Positions 12,282 to 23,834 of a stretch of DNA of 64,000 nt are shown one piece after another. Source of the DNA: Aralia elata (taxonomy: Eukaryota > Streptophyta > Magnoliopsida > Apiales > Araliaceae). Made by a program: the position numbers and the translations under genes. The stretch is taken from positions 73,731,358 to 73,795,357 of the forward strand of contig CM068377.1 of NCBI GenBank assembly GCA_034770075.1, in the 5' to 3' direction. Under the pieces are notes generated by a model. It had not been told where the DNA came from, did not search any database, and saw only the letters and a list, made by a program, of their open reading frames with translations. The first letter of the stretch is position 1. Each line of letters starts with the position of its first letter.

Positions 12282-12293
12282 TGGTATCAAAGC
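12282..12293 (+). other. Primer binding site of element C
   Basis: TGGTATCAAAGC lies three bases after the LTR end. It matches, with one change, the TGGTATCAGAGC site complementary to the initiator-methionine tRNA 3' end that many plant Ty3/gypsy elements use. Confidence 0.85.
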
Positions 12294-12497
12294 TTTAGGT
12301 TATGAACCTTAGGTGAGGAAACCTTAGGCTATAACCTTATAGAAGATCAAAAATATAGTGGTGATAAAACTCTTGTTGAGTTCTAGGTAATAAAAAATAT
12401 AATAATAAAAGACTTTATGCGCTTACTTGTTAATAATCCTATGTGCTCGCGAGTCGTATCGAGTAGTAATTAAAACTTAAAATATTTTGATGGCAGG
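12294..12497 (+). other. Leader of element C before ORF1
   Basis: This is about 200 bases of leader, homologous to 20845-21046 in B. It contains a short repeat of AACCTTAGG. No ORF of note is seen. Confidence 0.5.
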
Positions 12498-13196
12498 ATG
12501 ACAGAGATAGGAGGATCTAGCCAGGCTAAGGAGGAGGAGCCCCGAGATATTCATACAGTCTAGGAGCAATTAGTGCTGAGGGAGCCATCCCCATTAATCA
12601 CAGTTATAGGCCCTGAGTCAGATCCTGAGGAGGATCCTAAAGAGGTTGATGAGGAGGAAGAAGAAGATCCTGATGAGTTTCCACCGAACTTTATCAGTGC
12701 TGAGATGTATGATGAGCTATATGACCATAACATAGAGTTACAGGATATCATTAGAGTGTTAAAGGAGCTGATAGATATGTGTCAGACCACTATAGAGCAG
12801 AAGAATGGCGAGATTAAAGAGCTTGATGTACGTCTTGGAGACGTGGAGTAGAAGCTGGTTCAAGCAGAAAGCCAAAAGGAGGAGCTATCAACTGAGGTAG
12901 AGAAACTTAAAAGTGACTTTAGAGAAGAGTCAACAAAATGGACGAGAGACAAGGACGCATGGTTGAAGGCTGCTGATTGTACGGATCGTGTTGAGGATGA
13001 GGTTCGGTCAAAGAAGGCCAGAATGGATAAAATGGACTATGCATTTCGTACAACGATGGATAGAGCTCAGTATCGAGTTTTTCACTATCCAGTGTAGTTC
13101 GAGGATTTACCATGGTACATGATGGATCGCAGGACGATGATGCGTAGCATGGAGCAAGAGCGCAAGGAAGCTGTTCGACGTGGAATGTCCTTATAA
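12498..13196 (+). pseudogene. ORF1 upstream of gag: acidic coiled-coil protein, element C copy
   Basis: One frame runs from the ATG at 12498 to the TAA at 13194-13196 (232 codons) with three internal stops. Parts are an acidic N-terminus (runs of Asp/Glu, then PDEFPPN), a heptad-rich middle (MYDELYD, IELQD, QKNGEIKELD) and a conserved tail FEDLPWYMMDRRTM ending RRGMSL. The homologous frame in B has a different stop, so the shared ancestor was probably intact. It lies between PBS and gag, on the same strand and separate from gag. I do not recognise a known domain. Chromoviruses normally have no such ORF, so this is an extra ORF of unknown role. Confidence 0.65.
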
Positions 13197-13446
13197 GTCG
13201 CGAGTAGCAGTAATAATAAGTTAATAACTAAGAGAGTTAATATGATGTAAATCCCAACTTTTGAAATAAATAATCGGATATGATGATGTAATCCTGGAAT
13301 TTTATTATTTTGGGATAGATGATGTAAATAACTATGATGCTATCTATGTTATGTTCACAGCAGTGAATGAATAAAATACAAGAGTTTCTTGAAAGTGTTA
13401 TGTGTTATCTGAAAGTGTTTAAGTTAAGTCTTAAATGTTTGAGTAA
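13197..13446 (+). other. Spacer between ORF1 and gag (element C)
   Basis: This is 250 bases of AT-rich spacer conserved in B (21758-22051) and C' (63503-63752). It carries no coding signal. Confidence 0.5.
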
Positions 13447-13937
13447 ATGAATAGTAATCTAATGGCGACTACTTTAAATAGAAAGATGCCGCCAAGAAGA
13501 AGACAAACTCGTCAGCAAACTCCTGAGGGGTCTACGAACAATAACGAAGCTGAGGTTAACCCGATGCAGCAGTTGGTGAATTTGTTGATGGGAGCGTTTG
13601 CGACCCAACCCCAAGCTCAGGCCACGACCTTCAAAGACTTCAAGGCTATTAGACCTCCGAAATATCAAGGTTCTATGAATCCAATAGAAGCTCAAACCTG
13701 GATCATGGAAATGGAGAAGGTATTCGATGTTGCTAGGGTCAGCGAGGATCAGAAGAATGCTTTTGCAACATTCATACTAAAGGCAGAAGCTAGCTATTGG
13801 TGGTAGGCAAACAAAACCTGGGGTGGTCAAGGGATAATTCCGTGGGATAGATTTAAGGAAATGTTCTTCGAGATGTATTTCCCGCCAAGTTCGTAGAACC
13901 AAATGGAAGTGCAATTTCTGGAATTAAAGCAGGGAAC
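13447..13937 (+). pseudogene. gag of element C, truncated by an Ogre-type LTR
   Basis: The frame starts at the ATG at 13447 and has the basic segment PPRRRQTRQQTPEG, then the capsid region DFKAIRPPKYQG, PIEAQTWIMEMEKVF and AEASYWW. A TAG at 13804-13806 replaces a Gln codon present in B, and another stop lies near 13895. Homology with B gag then ends abruptly at 13937, where TGTCGACGCC of an Ogre-type LTR begins. The rest of gag and all of pol are missing in the window. Confidence 0.85.
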
Positions 13938-14675
13938 TGTCGACGCCGGTTTCTCGCCTCTTCCGATTTTCTTAGCCTTTTGATTGAATGATTTTGGGGA
14001 AAAGGTCGGCATTAATGTCGACGGGGTTTTGAAAGATCGTTTTTTTTTGATGAGCCAATTAACCAGAGTTGCCAGTTGGTATATTTGAAATGGATGTACC
14101 AACTCATCCAAGTTTTTGTTTTTTATAAATCGCTGGCTCATATGTGACTTCGAATTAATTGGTCTGCGAATCGAGATTCATAGAGTTCGGGGGCTTGCTT
14201 AAGTGAGGGGAAGGTGTTAGGCACCCCTCGACTTCCGTGAAACACGGTTACCACAATCTTGATGCTTTCCTATCCTTTAATTCATGAAATGTGTGTGTGT
14301 ATGCGCGCGTGTGTATGTGTGTGCCTATGTGAGTGTTGTGGTGAGTTTGTATAAAAGAATCATTTGAATTTTTAGGGAAAGTCGTGCTTTAATTTGAGAA
14401 TGCTTCGGAATGTCTTTTCGGCATACACGAGAAAGCTTTATGAAAAAGGTTTGATTTTAATTGTCAAAACTAGGAGATTTTCATTAGGTGTCGTTTTGGC
14501 AAAAATAAGAGTTTATTAAACCTTAGCCAAAATAGGAATCGAGATTTATACGTTGCTTTCATAAATGATTGGCAATTTCTAGGATCTCTTTCGCCCTATG
14601 TATCAAGGTTTAATAAAACGTTTAGTTCTTTTTATAAAAAACCATTTTTTGTGACACTTGAAAACAACTTATCTT
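13938..14675 (-). repeat. Partial Ogre/Tat-type LTR (relic)
   Basis: It begins TGTCGACGCCGG like the plus-strand left end of the D LTR and stays alignable through TGGCAATTTCTAGG to about 14675, where homology is lost. Only about 740 of roughly 2070 bases remain. It is older and more diverged than D, with a GT-rich microsatellite near 14290-14325. It lies inside gag of C and its right border is unknown. Confidence 0.8.
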
Positions 14676-15239
14676 TATATTTCGAGTTTTAATTTTGATA
14701 ATTTTATTTAGTTTAAATTTTTAATTATTTTTCTTTTTAAATTAGTCATACTAGTATTATAAATATGTTTTTTAGTGTTTATTTATATAAAACGCTTTGA
14801 TTAATTGAGATTATTATCTTTGATTTCTTTGTGAGTTCATTATCTTCCTTGTGAATTCAAGAATTTTTATTCCGTTCATATTGGTACATTAACCCTTATA
14901 TGACGTTTGTGTTAGAGCATTATAATCTAACCATTATTCTGCTGCGTCGTCAAAGATGAATGTGTTCATTTATACAAGTTTGGTCTTCATTTTATTTATT
15001 GATTTATAATATTTTCGTAAGTTTATGTCACTTTCTTTGACATAAAATATTTAATTATACAATCATCCCTATATTATTAAAATTTTATATTTTATATTTT
15101 TAATTATATATAATGTAGCAAAAATCACTAGGCATAAATCTTGGGTTCATATATCCTTGTCGGTGAACGACAACCGTAACTGTCATGAGAATCCTCTGGT
15201 ATAGGAATTAGTATGGTGTTGTCTAAATGCATTAACTAG
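14676..15239. other. AT-rich stretch, no gene seen
   Basis: This is low-GC sequence with many stops in all frames. Short phrases such as CTTGTGAATTCAAG resemble LTR U5 debris, but I cannot assign it. Confidence 0.4.
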
Positions 15240-15663
15240 TATGATGGACATGTATTCGGTTATTTTGCTTAATTCGGTTATAATCGTTTAATTACTCGGT
15301 ATTTGGGTTCAATTTTTAAAATTATGTTATTCGGGTATTCGAATAACCGAATTAGATATTAAAAAAAAAAAAAATTTGTCATATGATTATGTACTTATGA
15401 ATTGTTAATTTGAAATAATTAAACTAGTTTATGAATTATTATGGTTGTGGATTATGGTTAAATATTGTTCGAAAATTCTAGTATGAAACTTGAAATGATT
15501 TTTTTTGTTCGATAAAAATAAGTTCATATTTCGATTATATACTGAATAACCGAATAGTATAATTCGGTTATTCAGTTAGTACTAATTTCGGATGTTTGTT
15601 TGGATAGTGAAATTATATGAAATTCGGTATTTGGTTCGGTTAATACTGAATAGTCACCCCTAA
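15240..15663. repeat. ATTCGGTTA-rich repeat, possibly hAT-like debris
   Basis: Direct and inverted ATTCGGTTA/TAACCGAAT motifs recur, and the right end contains TTCGGTTAATACTGAATAGTCACCCC. Plant hAT-derived MITEs often carry such CGGTT-rich termini ending in CACCCCTA. No matching left terminus or target duplication was found. Confidence 0.3.
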
Positions 15664-15671
15664 TTCCATAT

Positions 15672-15703
15672 ATGTGTGTGTGTGAGAGAGAGAGAGAGAG
15701 AAA
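15672..15703. repeat. (GT)n(GA)n microsatellite
   Basis: A short TG repeat is followed by a GA repeat. Confidence 0.9.
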
Positions 15704-15716
15704 GCCTTGACCACCA

Positions 15717-16045
15717 TGACTATGTTTGTTTATAAAAAATATATTTGAAGTTGGATTATTTGTCTTAAATTAACATTATTTCGGACTATTTAATTTTTGA
15801 AGAGGGACTATTAGTCCCATAAAGTCGTTTGATAGCTTAAAATGAGAGGGACTATTAATCTCATATTCATTATGAGATTATATAGTATTCATCATAAATA
15901 GTTTTAGAAATGACAAAAAAAATAGTCCATAGGATTATTTAATAGATTATTAATCCCTCATTATGAGATAAAATAATTCGAAATAATATTAAATTAAGAC
16001 AAATAATTTAATTTTAAATATATTTTTTGTAAACAAACATAGTCA
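15717..16045. mobile_element. MITE with long terminal inverted repeats
   Basis: The left end TGACTATGTTTGTTTA is mirrored at the right by TAAACAAACATAGTCA. The inverted similarity extends about 75 bases inwards with a few mismatches (TTATTTGTCTTAA, ATTATTTCG). Total length is about 330 bp, AT-rich and non-coding. No clear target duplication is seen, so the superfamily is uncertain. Confidence 0.75.
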
Positions 16046-16247
16046 ATATGTACTAATTGAACTTATGGTGGAAATTTCCCTTGAATTCTTGGGCCTTACA
16101 TTTTGGGCCTAGTTGATGATATTATATCTTAACCACATTTTCCATCCGCCGGAAAATGCCTTTTAAAATTGCCTACTTCTTGTATTAAATTATGGAAGAT
16201 AGCTAGTCGCAGGCCCGCAAGTATGTAAATGTGGTTGTACTTAATTA

Positions 16248-16506
16248 CTCTTTCGGTTCTAAATTATATGATTATTATTGATTTTTAAAAATTAATTTAA
16301 AGTATTTTTAAACATAAAATTAAGATGACTTATATAGAATATGAAATAATAAAATTTACAATGAGAAATACTTTTTATATAGTTTACAATATTCATCATT
16401 GTATTGATTAAAATTAAAGAATCTATGCCAATTTTTAATTTAAAAATCTCTTAAATTGATTTTAAAAAATCAACAATGATCAAATAATATATAACGAAGA
16501 GAGCAG
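16248..16506. mobile_element. Stowaway-like MITE
   Basis: The termini are inverted (CTCTTTCGGTTCTAAAT at left; the complement of CGAAGAGAGCAG at right), with an inner inverted block TTGATTTTTAAAA/TTTTAAAAAATCAA. It is flanked by TA dinucleotides at 16246-16247 and 16507-16508. The CTCTTTCGGTTC-like end and TA duplication fit Tc1/mariner-derived Stowaway MITEs. Confidence 0.6.
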
Positions 16507-16508
16507 TA

Positions 16509-17097
16509 TAAATGAATAGTGATATTGGTGGATAAATGCTAGTTTTTCATACTCGGATTAGTCATCAAATTGAAAAATATAATGAGTAAATGAGTTTTAG
16601 TTCAACAAAAGAGAAATATTATAAATACATAAAAAATATATTATTAATAATTAATAAAAAATTTAGAATATTCTCTTTTAGTACACCTAAAAAATTAGTA
16701 AGAAATTTTGGAGTTTTTTTATTTATATTTTTTTTACAAAGTATGAAGTTGTGTTTCTTTTGGTTGCTGAAATTGTGTTCCAATATGATTATAAGTATTT
16801 AATTTCAATAATAGAATACAAATATCAGTACCAAGAATATTTTAAAAAAATAATAAAAAATCAGTTTATCAGTTGAACTATCGGTCCAACTGTATTCTAC
16901 CGATTCAATCTAATTTCTGAACCAATTGATTAAACCAAGCCAAATTGGATATAATATAGTAACGATATGTAATCCAACTAACTGAACCGACCAGTCCATT
17001 CTAGCTTCAAAACATTATTCTAACATGAAAAATGATCTATATCGTAAATATTTATATCGATTTTTTATTATTAATTATGTGAATAAATATTAATGGT
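16509..17097. other. AT-rich stretch, no gene seen
   Basis: A 70-codon plus-strand frame at 16590-16802 is composed of Lys/Asn/Ile/Phe from AT-rich DNA and shows no motif. Nothing else is seen. Confidence 0.4.
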
Positions 17098-18172
17098 AAT
17101 GATAGACTCCACGACACGTTTGCATGAAGTGGTCGTCACCCGGATCGTTTCTAACAAATTATAAGGTGGAACGCCCACGGCACCTTAACCCAACGCCTAT
17201 AAAGAGACGAGAACCTTGGTATAAATCGATCGCGCAAGGAAGTTACGTTGAATGGAACATCAATGACACCTTGACCCCTCGCTTATATGTAAGTGGTAAC
17301 CTTGGTACAATCAACGATTGATGCGGTAGAAGACGCCACACACAACTATGAATTGTTGTATGATAATCCAATTGAACATTCATAGACAAACCATGAATAA
17401 TTCGGGAGTTCTCAAAGAACTAAAAGGAGAATAATCTCACAAACGTTTTTATTAATCTGATTTGTACTAACTATTACAAAAGCCTTGTAGCATATTTATA
17501 CTAGTAAAATAAACCCTAACTCTAAAAGGAATAATAACTTGAATAGAAATCCAAATCCTAGCTAAGAAATCATAAGGAAATCAAATCCTATCTAACAAAC
17601 ATCCTAGTTATATTAGAATTGGAAAAGATATAATAAATCCCTAAAATTATGGAAAGAATCTGACAAAAAAATGCGTTCCTTGAAAACTGTACAGCGTCCC
17701 TAGCGCCCCAGCGCTGCAATACAGGAACTTCCCTGGATCCCAGCGCTGCAACAAAGGCCAAATCCAGCGCCCCGGCGCTGGTCTGATCTGACCGTTTTGT
17801 CCTTGTTCCATGCAATGCACCCTTGTGTTGTCGTGTGATCATTTGAAATCTCCTCATCATGCTTGAACTTCCACAATGTCGCGCAAACCCTAATCCCTCC
17901 ATGAATTGGAACATAACTTCGTCGCGGATTAAATAACACAATTGAACACGTCCTTGATGATTCATCTTGCGTTGATTTGGTCTCACTAAATAGATTATTT
18001 CTAGCAATCCCAAATCACATAATTGATCATCTCCTCGTGGTCCGCTTGAATTGAGCTCCATTTTAAGTATCCTTGAACAAATTTTAGCCTAATTACTTTT
18101 AATCAATAGTTAAACCCCTTGAACTCGAGTCGAATCGTTGATGCTTGATGTGAGCCTGATCAGGATTGTAAA
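17098..18172 (-). other. Unclassified LTR-like segment (minus orientation?)
   Basis: On the minus strand, TATAAATA (plus 17493-17500) lies about 40 bases upstream of AATAAAAACGTTTG and a run resembling the R-U5 of plant gypsy LTRs. Upstream of it a 157-codon minus-strand frame (18061-17588) has no motif and stretches across CAGCGC-rich DNA (17690-17780). At 17150-17325 a degenerate tandem duplication contains ACCTTGGTA twice. It could be a solo or truncated LTR of an unrelated family, but no target duplication or partner copy was found. Confidence 0.35.
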
Positions 18173-20829
18173 TGTAACAGATGAGTTAAATTGCGTGGTG
18201 ATTCTGGGGACAAAATCCTTATAAGAATGTAAGGATGTAACGACCAGGAATTTTTTATTTTATTTAAAATATTTATTGAATTGAATAAATATTTTTAGTT
18301 GATTTATTTATTGAGTTAAATAAATAATTGATGGAATTATTGTGAAGTATTTGTGTTAAGTGTGACAATTGAAGCATATTATATAATAAGTATTTAAATA
18401 ATTAAAAGAAGATTAATTTCGTTTTACCAAACAAAGCCTTGTGCTTTTGAATTTCTGTTTTAAATTAGTTTTGCCAAACATGGCTTAGACCATTTGAATT
18501 TTTGTAACTGCTGTATTAAGAACAAAATACGTTATTATTCAGGTTATCAGTTTTATGTTTTCAAAAAGCCTTCAGTTTATTTTACGTTCTTTTGCAAGTC
18601 AGAGAAATAGATAGAGAGTTTGAGAGGTCTGTCAGAATTAAGAAAAAGAAAGAATGAAAATTTAGAGTTTAGAGAGAAAAATTGAGATTTGAGAGAAGTT
18701 CTGGAAATCAGAAGGAAGATAAGGAATTACTGAGTTCTCATCATCTAGCTTAATCAAGGAATTAAGAGGTATAATCTATTTATAAACTTCTGATATTATA
18801 TTCTTTAAAAGTTCTTCACTGAAAATTGAGTTTTATTTATCTGTAAGTAAAGTTTATGTCTAATGCATGCGGTAATTGTTTATATGTGTTGATATGCATG
18901 TATAATCTTTTATACGATGTTTATAAACATGTCTTAGTTGAGTTAATCGGTGAAATTATGCTTTTAAATAGAGTTTTGTATTTACAGTGAAAAGGTTCAC
19001 GAATATAGCTTGTATGTACAAGAATTGATATTCAATTTGGGTAATAATCTGCAAATTGATTGTCGTTTGTGTTAATTTGATAAGAAATGAAAACAATTCA
19101 ACTGGAATGGATTAATTTGGTTGAGAATTGAGTCTGGGTTGAATGATTTTGCAATATTATGTCAAAATAGCAAAAAGTTACCTTGATTATGAAATTTAGC
19201 TTTTTAATTGGGAATTTAGGCTTATGAGTTGTGAAAATCATTTAGTAGTTATGTTCCGATGTGTTTCACAAAGTATATTGCATCTGGGATTAGTTGATTT
19301 GGTGTTTAGATGATTAAGTGTTGGATTTGTGTTGGAAGCAGAGCAAGTTCGCGACTGCAGAAACTGATTCTGCAGTCTGGCGCCGCAGCGCCGCTCCTAT
19401 AACACAAAGCAGATGTCGCAGCGCCGGGTTCTATGGTGTCGGGCCAAGGGCTGCGCTGCAGCGCCGGCTCATGGCCAATTCCTAGTGCTGCAGCGCCGGT
19501 CCAGGTTAAAACTGGGTCGGGTCAAAAACCCTGAAAATGATATTTTTTTTCAGATTCTGTAATTTAATAATTTTTCCATATATGGAGCAACATGATAAAT
19601 ATGTGTTACTATAGTAAGAGTTTAAGAATATGGGTTTAAATTATGTTTTTGAAAGTGATTAATTGCTTAATTTAGGAAGTAGTTAGTTGAACCATGATTG
19701 TTAATTGTTCAACGTGACTTGAATGTATAGGTTAATAAAAGAGCAAGTAGATAACATTAATTGCTGCAAGCGCTCAAGGCAAATTCTTTTATCCCTGTCT
19801 TGATTATAAATGTCGCAACTTTCTTAACTTTACTTTCATTGAGCAAGCTTATTAACCTTAGCTTATTATTATTCAAGCAAGTTTGTTATAATGTCAAATG
19901 CTTATGTCATATTCAAGTCATTTGTTATTCGATTATGAATTGTTATTCAAACTTCGAACAGAAATTTTATTGTATAACTTTATTGTTGAATCAAGTGCTT
20001 CAGCGACTAGCGAACCCTTATTGATTCAGCTAGTCCATAGTTGATGATCGTTCTAAAGACTTAGAATTTCTTGAAGTTATTCCAAACCAAGTTTCTTTTT
20101 GTACGGATTTCGATGTCAAACTGAGATGAACAACCCTAATATAGGGGATTATACTACGCAAAAGCGTTAAAATATTTGTGCACAATACATTATACGAAGG
20201 GCTGATCTCCCAGAGTACGAGACGAATAGTCCATAGTCTATAAGACTGTTAAAAGTTATTGTAGAAATACTTGTTAACCTAGGACATAGTTTGAGGTCTT
20301 ATGACCCTCAAATATACTTTTGATCTTGAAATCTATGTTCAATTCTTAAGCCGAGCTTTCTATTGAGCTTTCAGTCCTTTGATTGTTGTTAATTGATTTC
20401 AGAAAGGCTATTACACCTCAGTTAAAATCTACTTCATTGATTATTTAATTGTTATTGTTATTATACTTGTGGGCAATTATTTGCTCACCCTTGCATAAAA
20501 TATTGCAGCTAAGATTGAGAAGTCAGATGAGCCGTCCACTAGTAAGGGCAAAGGCAAGATGTACAAGTAGCTCGCTAACTGTTATTTTTTATAGGGTTTT
20601 TGTAATAAGACTTATTTAATGTTATGTTTTAATTTCGCATTGATGTAATAAAGGTTAGATGACCTGGGATTTATTTCCTTAAGAGATTTAAGTTGTAACC
20701 CCTTTTGTTGGAAGATGATTTATTCAGTTTAATGTTATTTCCCTTTATTTTGGGTAGTTATATGTGAGTATGATGTATAGTGAGCACCAAATCTGTGGGA
20801 TTGAAGTACCTGGATTTGGGTGTGTCACA
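18173..20829 (+). repeat. 5' LTR of chromovirus B
   Basis: This is 2657 bp, TGTAACAGAT to GTGTCACA, followed by the PBS. It has the same 63-base 5' extension with an internal TGTAACGACC (18236) as the A and B 3' LTRs, showing that the extension is part of the LTR. By eye it differs from the B 3' LTR much more than the B 3' LTR differs from the A 3' LTR. The left flank shows no 5-bp match to the right flank of B. Confidence 0.88.
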
Positions 20830-20832
20830 GGT

Positions 20833-20844
20833 TGGTATCAAAGC
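20833..20844 (+). other. Primer binding site of element B
   Basis: TGGTATCAAAGC, identical to that of C, lies three bases after the LTR. It is an initiator-Met-tRNA type site. Confidence 0.85.
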
Positions 20845-21046
20845 TGTAGGTTAAGAACCTTAGGTGGGGGAACCTTAGGAATTAACCTTGTAGAGAATCG
20901 AAGATATAGAGGTGTTAAAACTCTTATTGAGTTCTAAGGAATGAATTAAGGAATTCATTAAAGATAACAAAAGACTTTATGTGTTATAACTTATGTGCTC
21001 GCGAGTAGTATCAAGTAGTAATTAGACTTAAAATTTTGGTGGCAAG

Positions 21047-21757
21047 ATGACTGATATAGGAGGATCCAACCAGGCTAGGGAGGAGGAGCCCCGTGATATT
21101 CATATAGTCCGGGATCAGTTGGTGCAGAGAGATCCATCTCCGTTGATCACATTTGTAGGCCCTGAGTACGAGCTTGAGTCAGATCCTGAGGAGGATCCTG
21201 AAGAGATTGATGATGAGGAAGAAGAAGGTCCTGATGAGTTTCCACCAAACTCCATCAGTACCAAGATGTATGATGAGTTATATGACCGTAACATAGAGTT
21301 ACAGGATAACATTAGAGAATTGACGGAGCTGGCAGATACGCGTCAAACTACCATAGAGCAGAAGAATGGCGAGATTGATGAGCTCGATGCACGTCTTGGA
21401 GACGTGGAGTGGAAGCTAGTTCAGGCGGAGAGCTAAAAGGAAGAGTTATCAGCTGAGGTGGAGAAACTGAAGAGTGATCTGAGAGAAGAGTCCGCAACGC
21501 GCGCTAGAGCCAAGGACGCGTGGATGAAGGTTTCTGATCATGCAGATCGTGTTGAGGATGAGGTTCAGTCAAAGAAGGCCATAATGGATGAGATGGATCA
21601 TGCTTTCCACACAGCGATGGATAGAGCTCAGGATCGAGTTTTTCACTATCCCGTTCAGTTCGAGGATTTACCATGGTATATGATGGATCGCAGGACGATG
21701 ATTCGTATCATGGAGCAAGAACGCAAAGAAGTTGTGCGACGTGGAATGTCTTTATAG
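21047..21757 (+). pseudogene. ORF1 upstream of gag: acidic coiled-coil protein, element B copy
   Basis: The frame has 236 codons, with a single TAA at 21434-21436 where C has a Gln codon. The N-terminal half is strongly acidic (PEEDPEEIDDEEEE), and the middle and C-terminal parts show heptad-like spacing over roughly residues 75-200. The last 35 residues (FEDLPWYMMDRRTM and RRGMSL) are the best conserved across B, C and C'. It precedes gag by about 290 bases on the same strand. Structural predictions and homology would be needed to assign a role. An accessory or Gag-interacting factor is conjecture. Confidence 0.65.
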
Positions 21758-22051
21758 GTCACGAATAGCAGTAATAATAAGTTAATTACTAAGAGAGTTA
21801 ATATGATGTAAATCTCAAATGAGATAAATAGTGGGATATGATGATGTAATCCTGGAATTTTATGATTTCAGGATAGATGATGTAAATAATTATGATGCTA
21901 TCTATGTTATATTTTGAAGTAGTAAATGAATAAAATACAAAAGTTTATTAGATGTGCTATGTGCTATATGTTGTTTATAAGTGTTTAAGTTAAGACTTAA
22001 ATGTTTAAGTAATTGATTAATAATCTAATAACGCGAATTCTTAACAGTAAG

Positions 22052-22899
22052 ATGCCGTTAAAAAGGAGACAAACACTTCAACAGACCCCTGAGGGATCTA
22101 AAAATAACAACGATGAAGCCAACGCTAACCCAATGTAACAGTTGGTGAATTTACTGACTGGGGCATTTGCAAATTAACCTCAAGCCAATGCCACAACTTT
22201 CAAGGACTTCAAGGCTATTGGACCCCCAGAATTTCAAGGGTCTGCGAATCCAGTTGAAGCCCAAACTTGGGTCATGGAGATGGAAAGGTTTTTGATGTAG
22301 CTAGGGTTAGCGAGGACCAGAAGACTACCTTTGCGACGTTCATGTTAAAGCCAGAAGCTAGTTACTGGTGGCAAGCTAACAAGACCCGAGGTGGTCAAGG
22401 GGTGGTTTCACGGGAAAGATTCAAAGAGATGTTCTTCGAAACATACTTTTCGCCTAGTTCACAAGTTCAAATGGAGGTTCAGTTTCTGGAACTCAAGCAG
22501 GGAACAATGACGGTACCTGAATATGCCGCTAAGTTTAATGAACTGGCAAGGTTTGCACCTTACCAAGTCAGTACCGATGAGAGGAAGGCAAGAAGATTTG
22601 AGCGGGGACTGAAGCCTTGGCTTTATAGCAGAGTTTCGATGTTCCAGCTTAACTCATTTGCAGCCATGCTGGAAAAGGCGATCATCGCAGAAGGAGGAAA
22701 TGATGCTCTTAGTAAATACAAACAGGAGCAGAAGGGTAAGAAGGGTGAAAGTGAGAATAAGGCTGGTGGTAGCCAGGGTGGCAGCAGTCAAAAGAGGAAG
22801 TGGAATGATAGTGTTTCTGCTGGGAGTCAACAAGTGAATCAGAGAAGAAGTTTGAAGCATGTGGTTACTGCGGGAAGAGCCATACGGGTGTGTGTATGA
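22052..22899 (+). pseudogene. gag (capsid region) of element B, decayed
   Basis: It opens at the ATG at 22052 with a basic stretch, then stops near 22136 and 22174, and a frameshift near 22290 leads into the longest intact piece. The capsid motifs seen are DVARVSEDQKTTFATF, EASYWWQANK, RFKEMFFETYF, ELKQGTMTVPEYAAKF, FERGLKPWL and a Gly/Ser/Lys-rich linker. This is the plant Retrotrans_gag domain. The frame shifts again near 22838 just before the zinc knuckles. Confidence 0.88.
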
Positions 22900-23834
22900 A
22901 GGGGAAGCGGGTACACTACAACTGTGGTCAGGAGGGCCATATCAACCCAAATTGTCCTAGTCTGAAGAAGGGTGCCTGTTTCACTTGCAGATCGAAGGAT
23001 CACTTGGCTCACGATTATCCTAAGAAGGCAGCTGGAGGGTCAAGCGGTGGCAGAGGAGGTAGCAATGGTGGAAATCTGACAATCACTGAACCAACACCAT
23101 CCAATCGACCTACTGCCCGAACATTCAATATGACGGTGCAGGATGCTGTGCAGTCAAAGGATGTGGTGTCAGGTATCATTCCGATCAATAGTATAAATGT
23201 TTACGTATTATTTAATTCGGGTGCTACTTGTTCATTTATATCTGATAAGTTTGCTAAGAAATTAGATTTACCTCAGGAAGAGTTAGACTACCCTATGAAC
23301 ATAGAAATTGCAAATAGGGAACTGATTCCTGTTAAGGTTGTACACAAGAACTGCCGGTTAGATATTAAGGGTCATGTGATGACGGTAAACCTAATCCCAA
23401 TTCGACTTGGGGAGTTTGACGTTATTTTGAGAATGGATTGGTTGTTCAACCATGGGGCAGTTATTGATTGCCAAAAGAAGTGTGTGAACCTTATGACTCC
23501 GTCAAAGGTAGTGTTTTATGGTAGCAAGTCGTCTAGACAAACGATTTATCTGACGATGATACAGGCCAGGAAGTTGTTGAGACAAGGCTGTGTGGGATAC
23601 CTAGCTCACATATCCAATACTCGAAAGTTGAGTGTAAAGCTGGAGGAGATACCGGTAGTTAGGGATTTTACGGATGTATTCCCAGATGATTTGCCGGGAC
23701 TTCCGCCAGATAGGGAAATTAAATTTGTAACTGATTTAGCACCGGGGGACAGCTCCTATATCGAAAGCCCCCTACCGAATGGCTCCGGTAGTGATGAAGG
23801 AGTTGATGGTGCAATTACAGGAGCTGCTAGATAA
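22840..23834 (+). pseudogene. Element B: zinc knuckles and aspartic protease
   Basis: The 314-codon open stretch (22890-23834) is better preserved than in A. The knuckle residues are partly lost, as in A (HYNCGQEGH lacks the first Cys; CFTCRSKDHLAHDY lacks the last). The retropepsin motif reads LFNSGATCSFIS with Asn for the catalytic Asp. The region runs on into VVRDFTDVFPDDLPGLPPDREI, the linker before RT. A one-base shift near 23766, shared with A, moves the RT into another frame. Confidence 0.87.

Larger units (their letters stand above)
1..13694 (+). repeat. Segmental duplication, copy 1 (A 3' part, F1, C)
   Basis: The order chromovirus gag-pol, 3' LTR, minus-strand relic F, chromovirus C 5' LTR, ORF1, gag recurs at 22840-32167 plus 60976-64000 with near-identical sequence. 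Position 1 aligns to 22840 and position 13694 to 64000. This copy lacks element D and keeps the uninterrupted target sequence near 9265-9290. It carries private frameshifts in pol and in the F ORF. Confidence 0.9.

Noticed and set aside
16590..16802. 70-codon AT-rich frame
   Set aside because: Low-complexity composition and no conserved context.
17588..18061. 157-codon minus-strand frame as a gene
   Set aside because: No motif, CAGCGC-rich repeat content, and it lies in an LTR-like region with a TATA-like box downstream of it; kept only as part of the unclassified segment.
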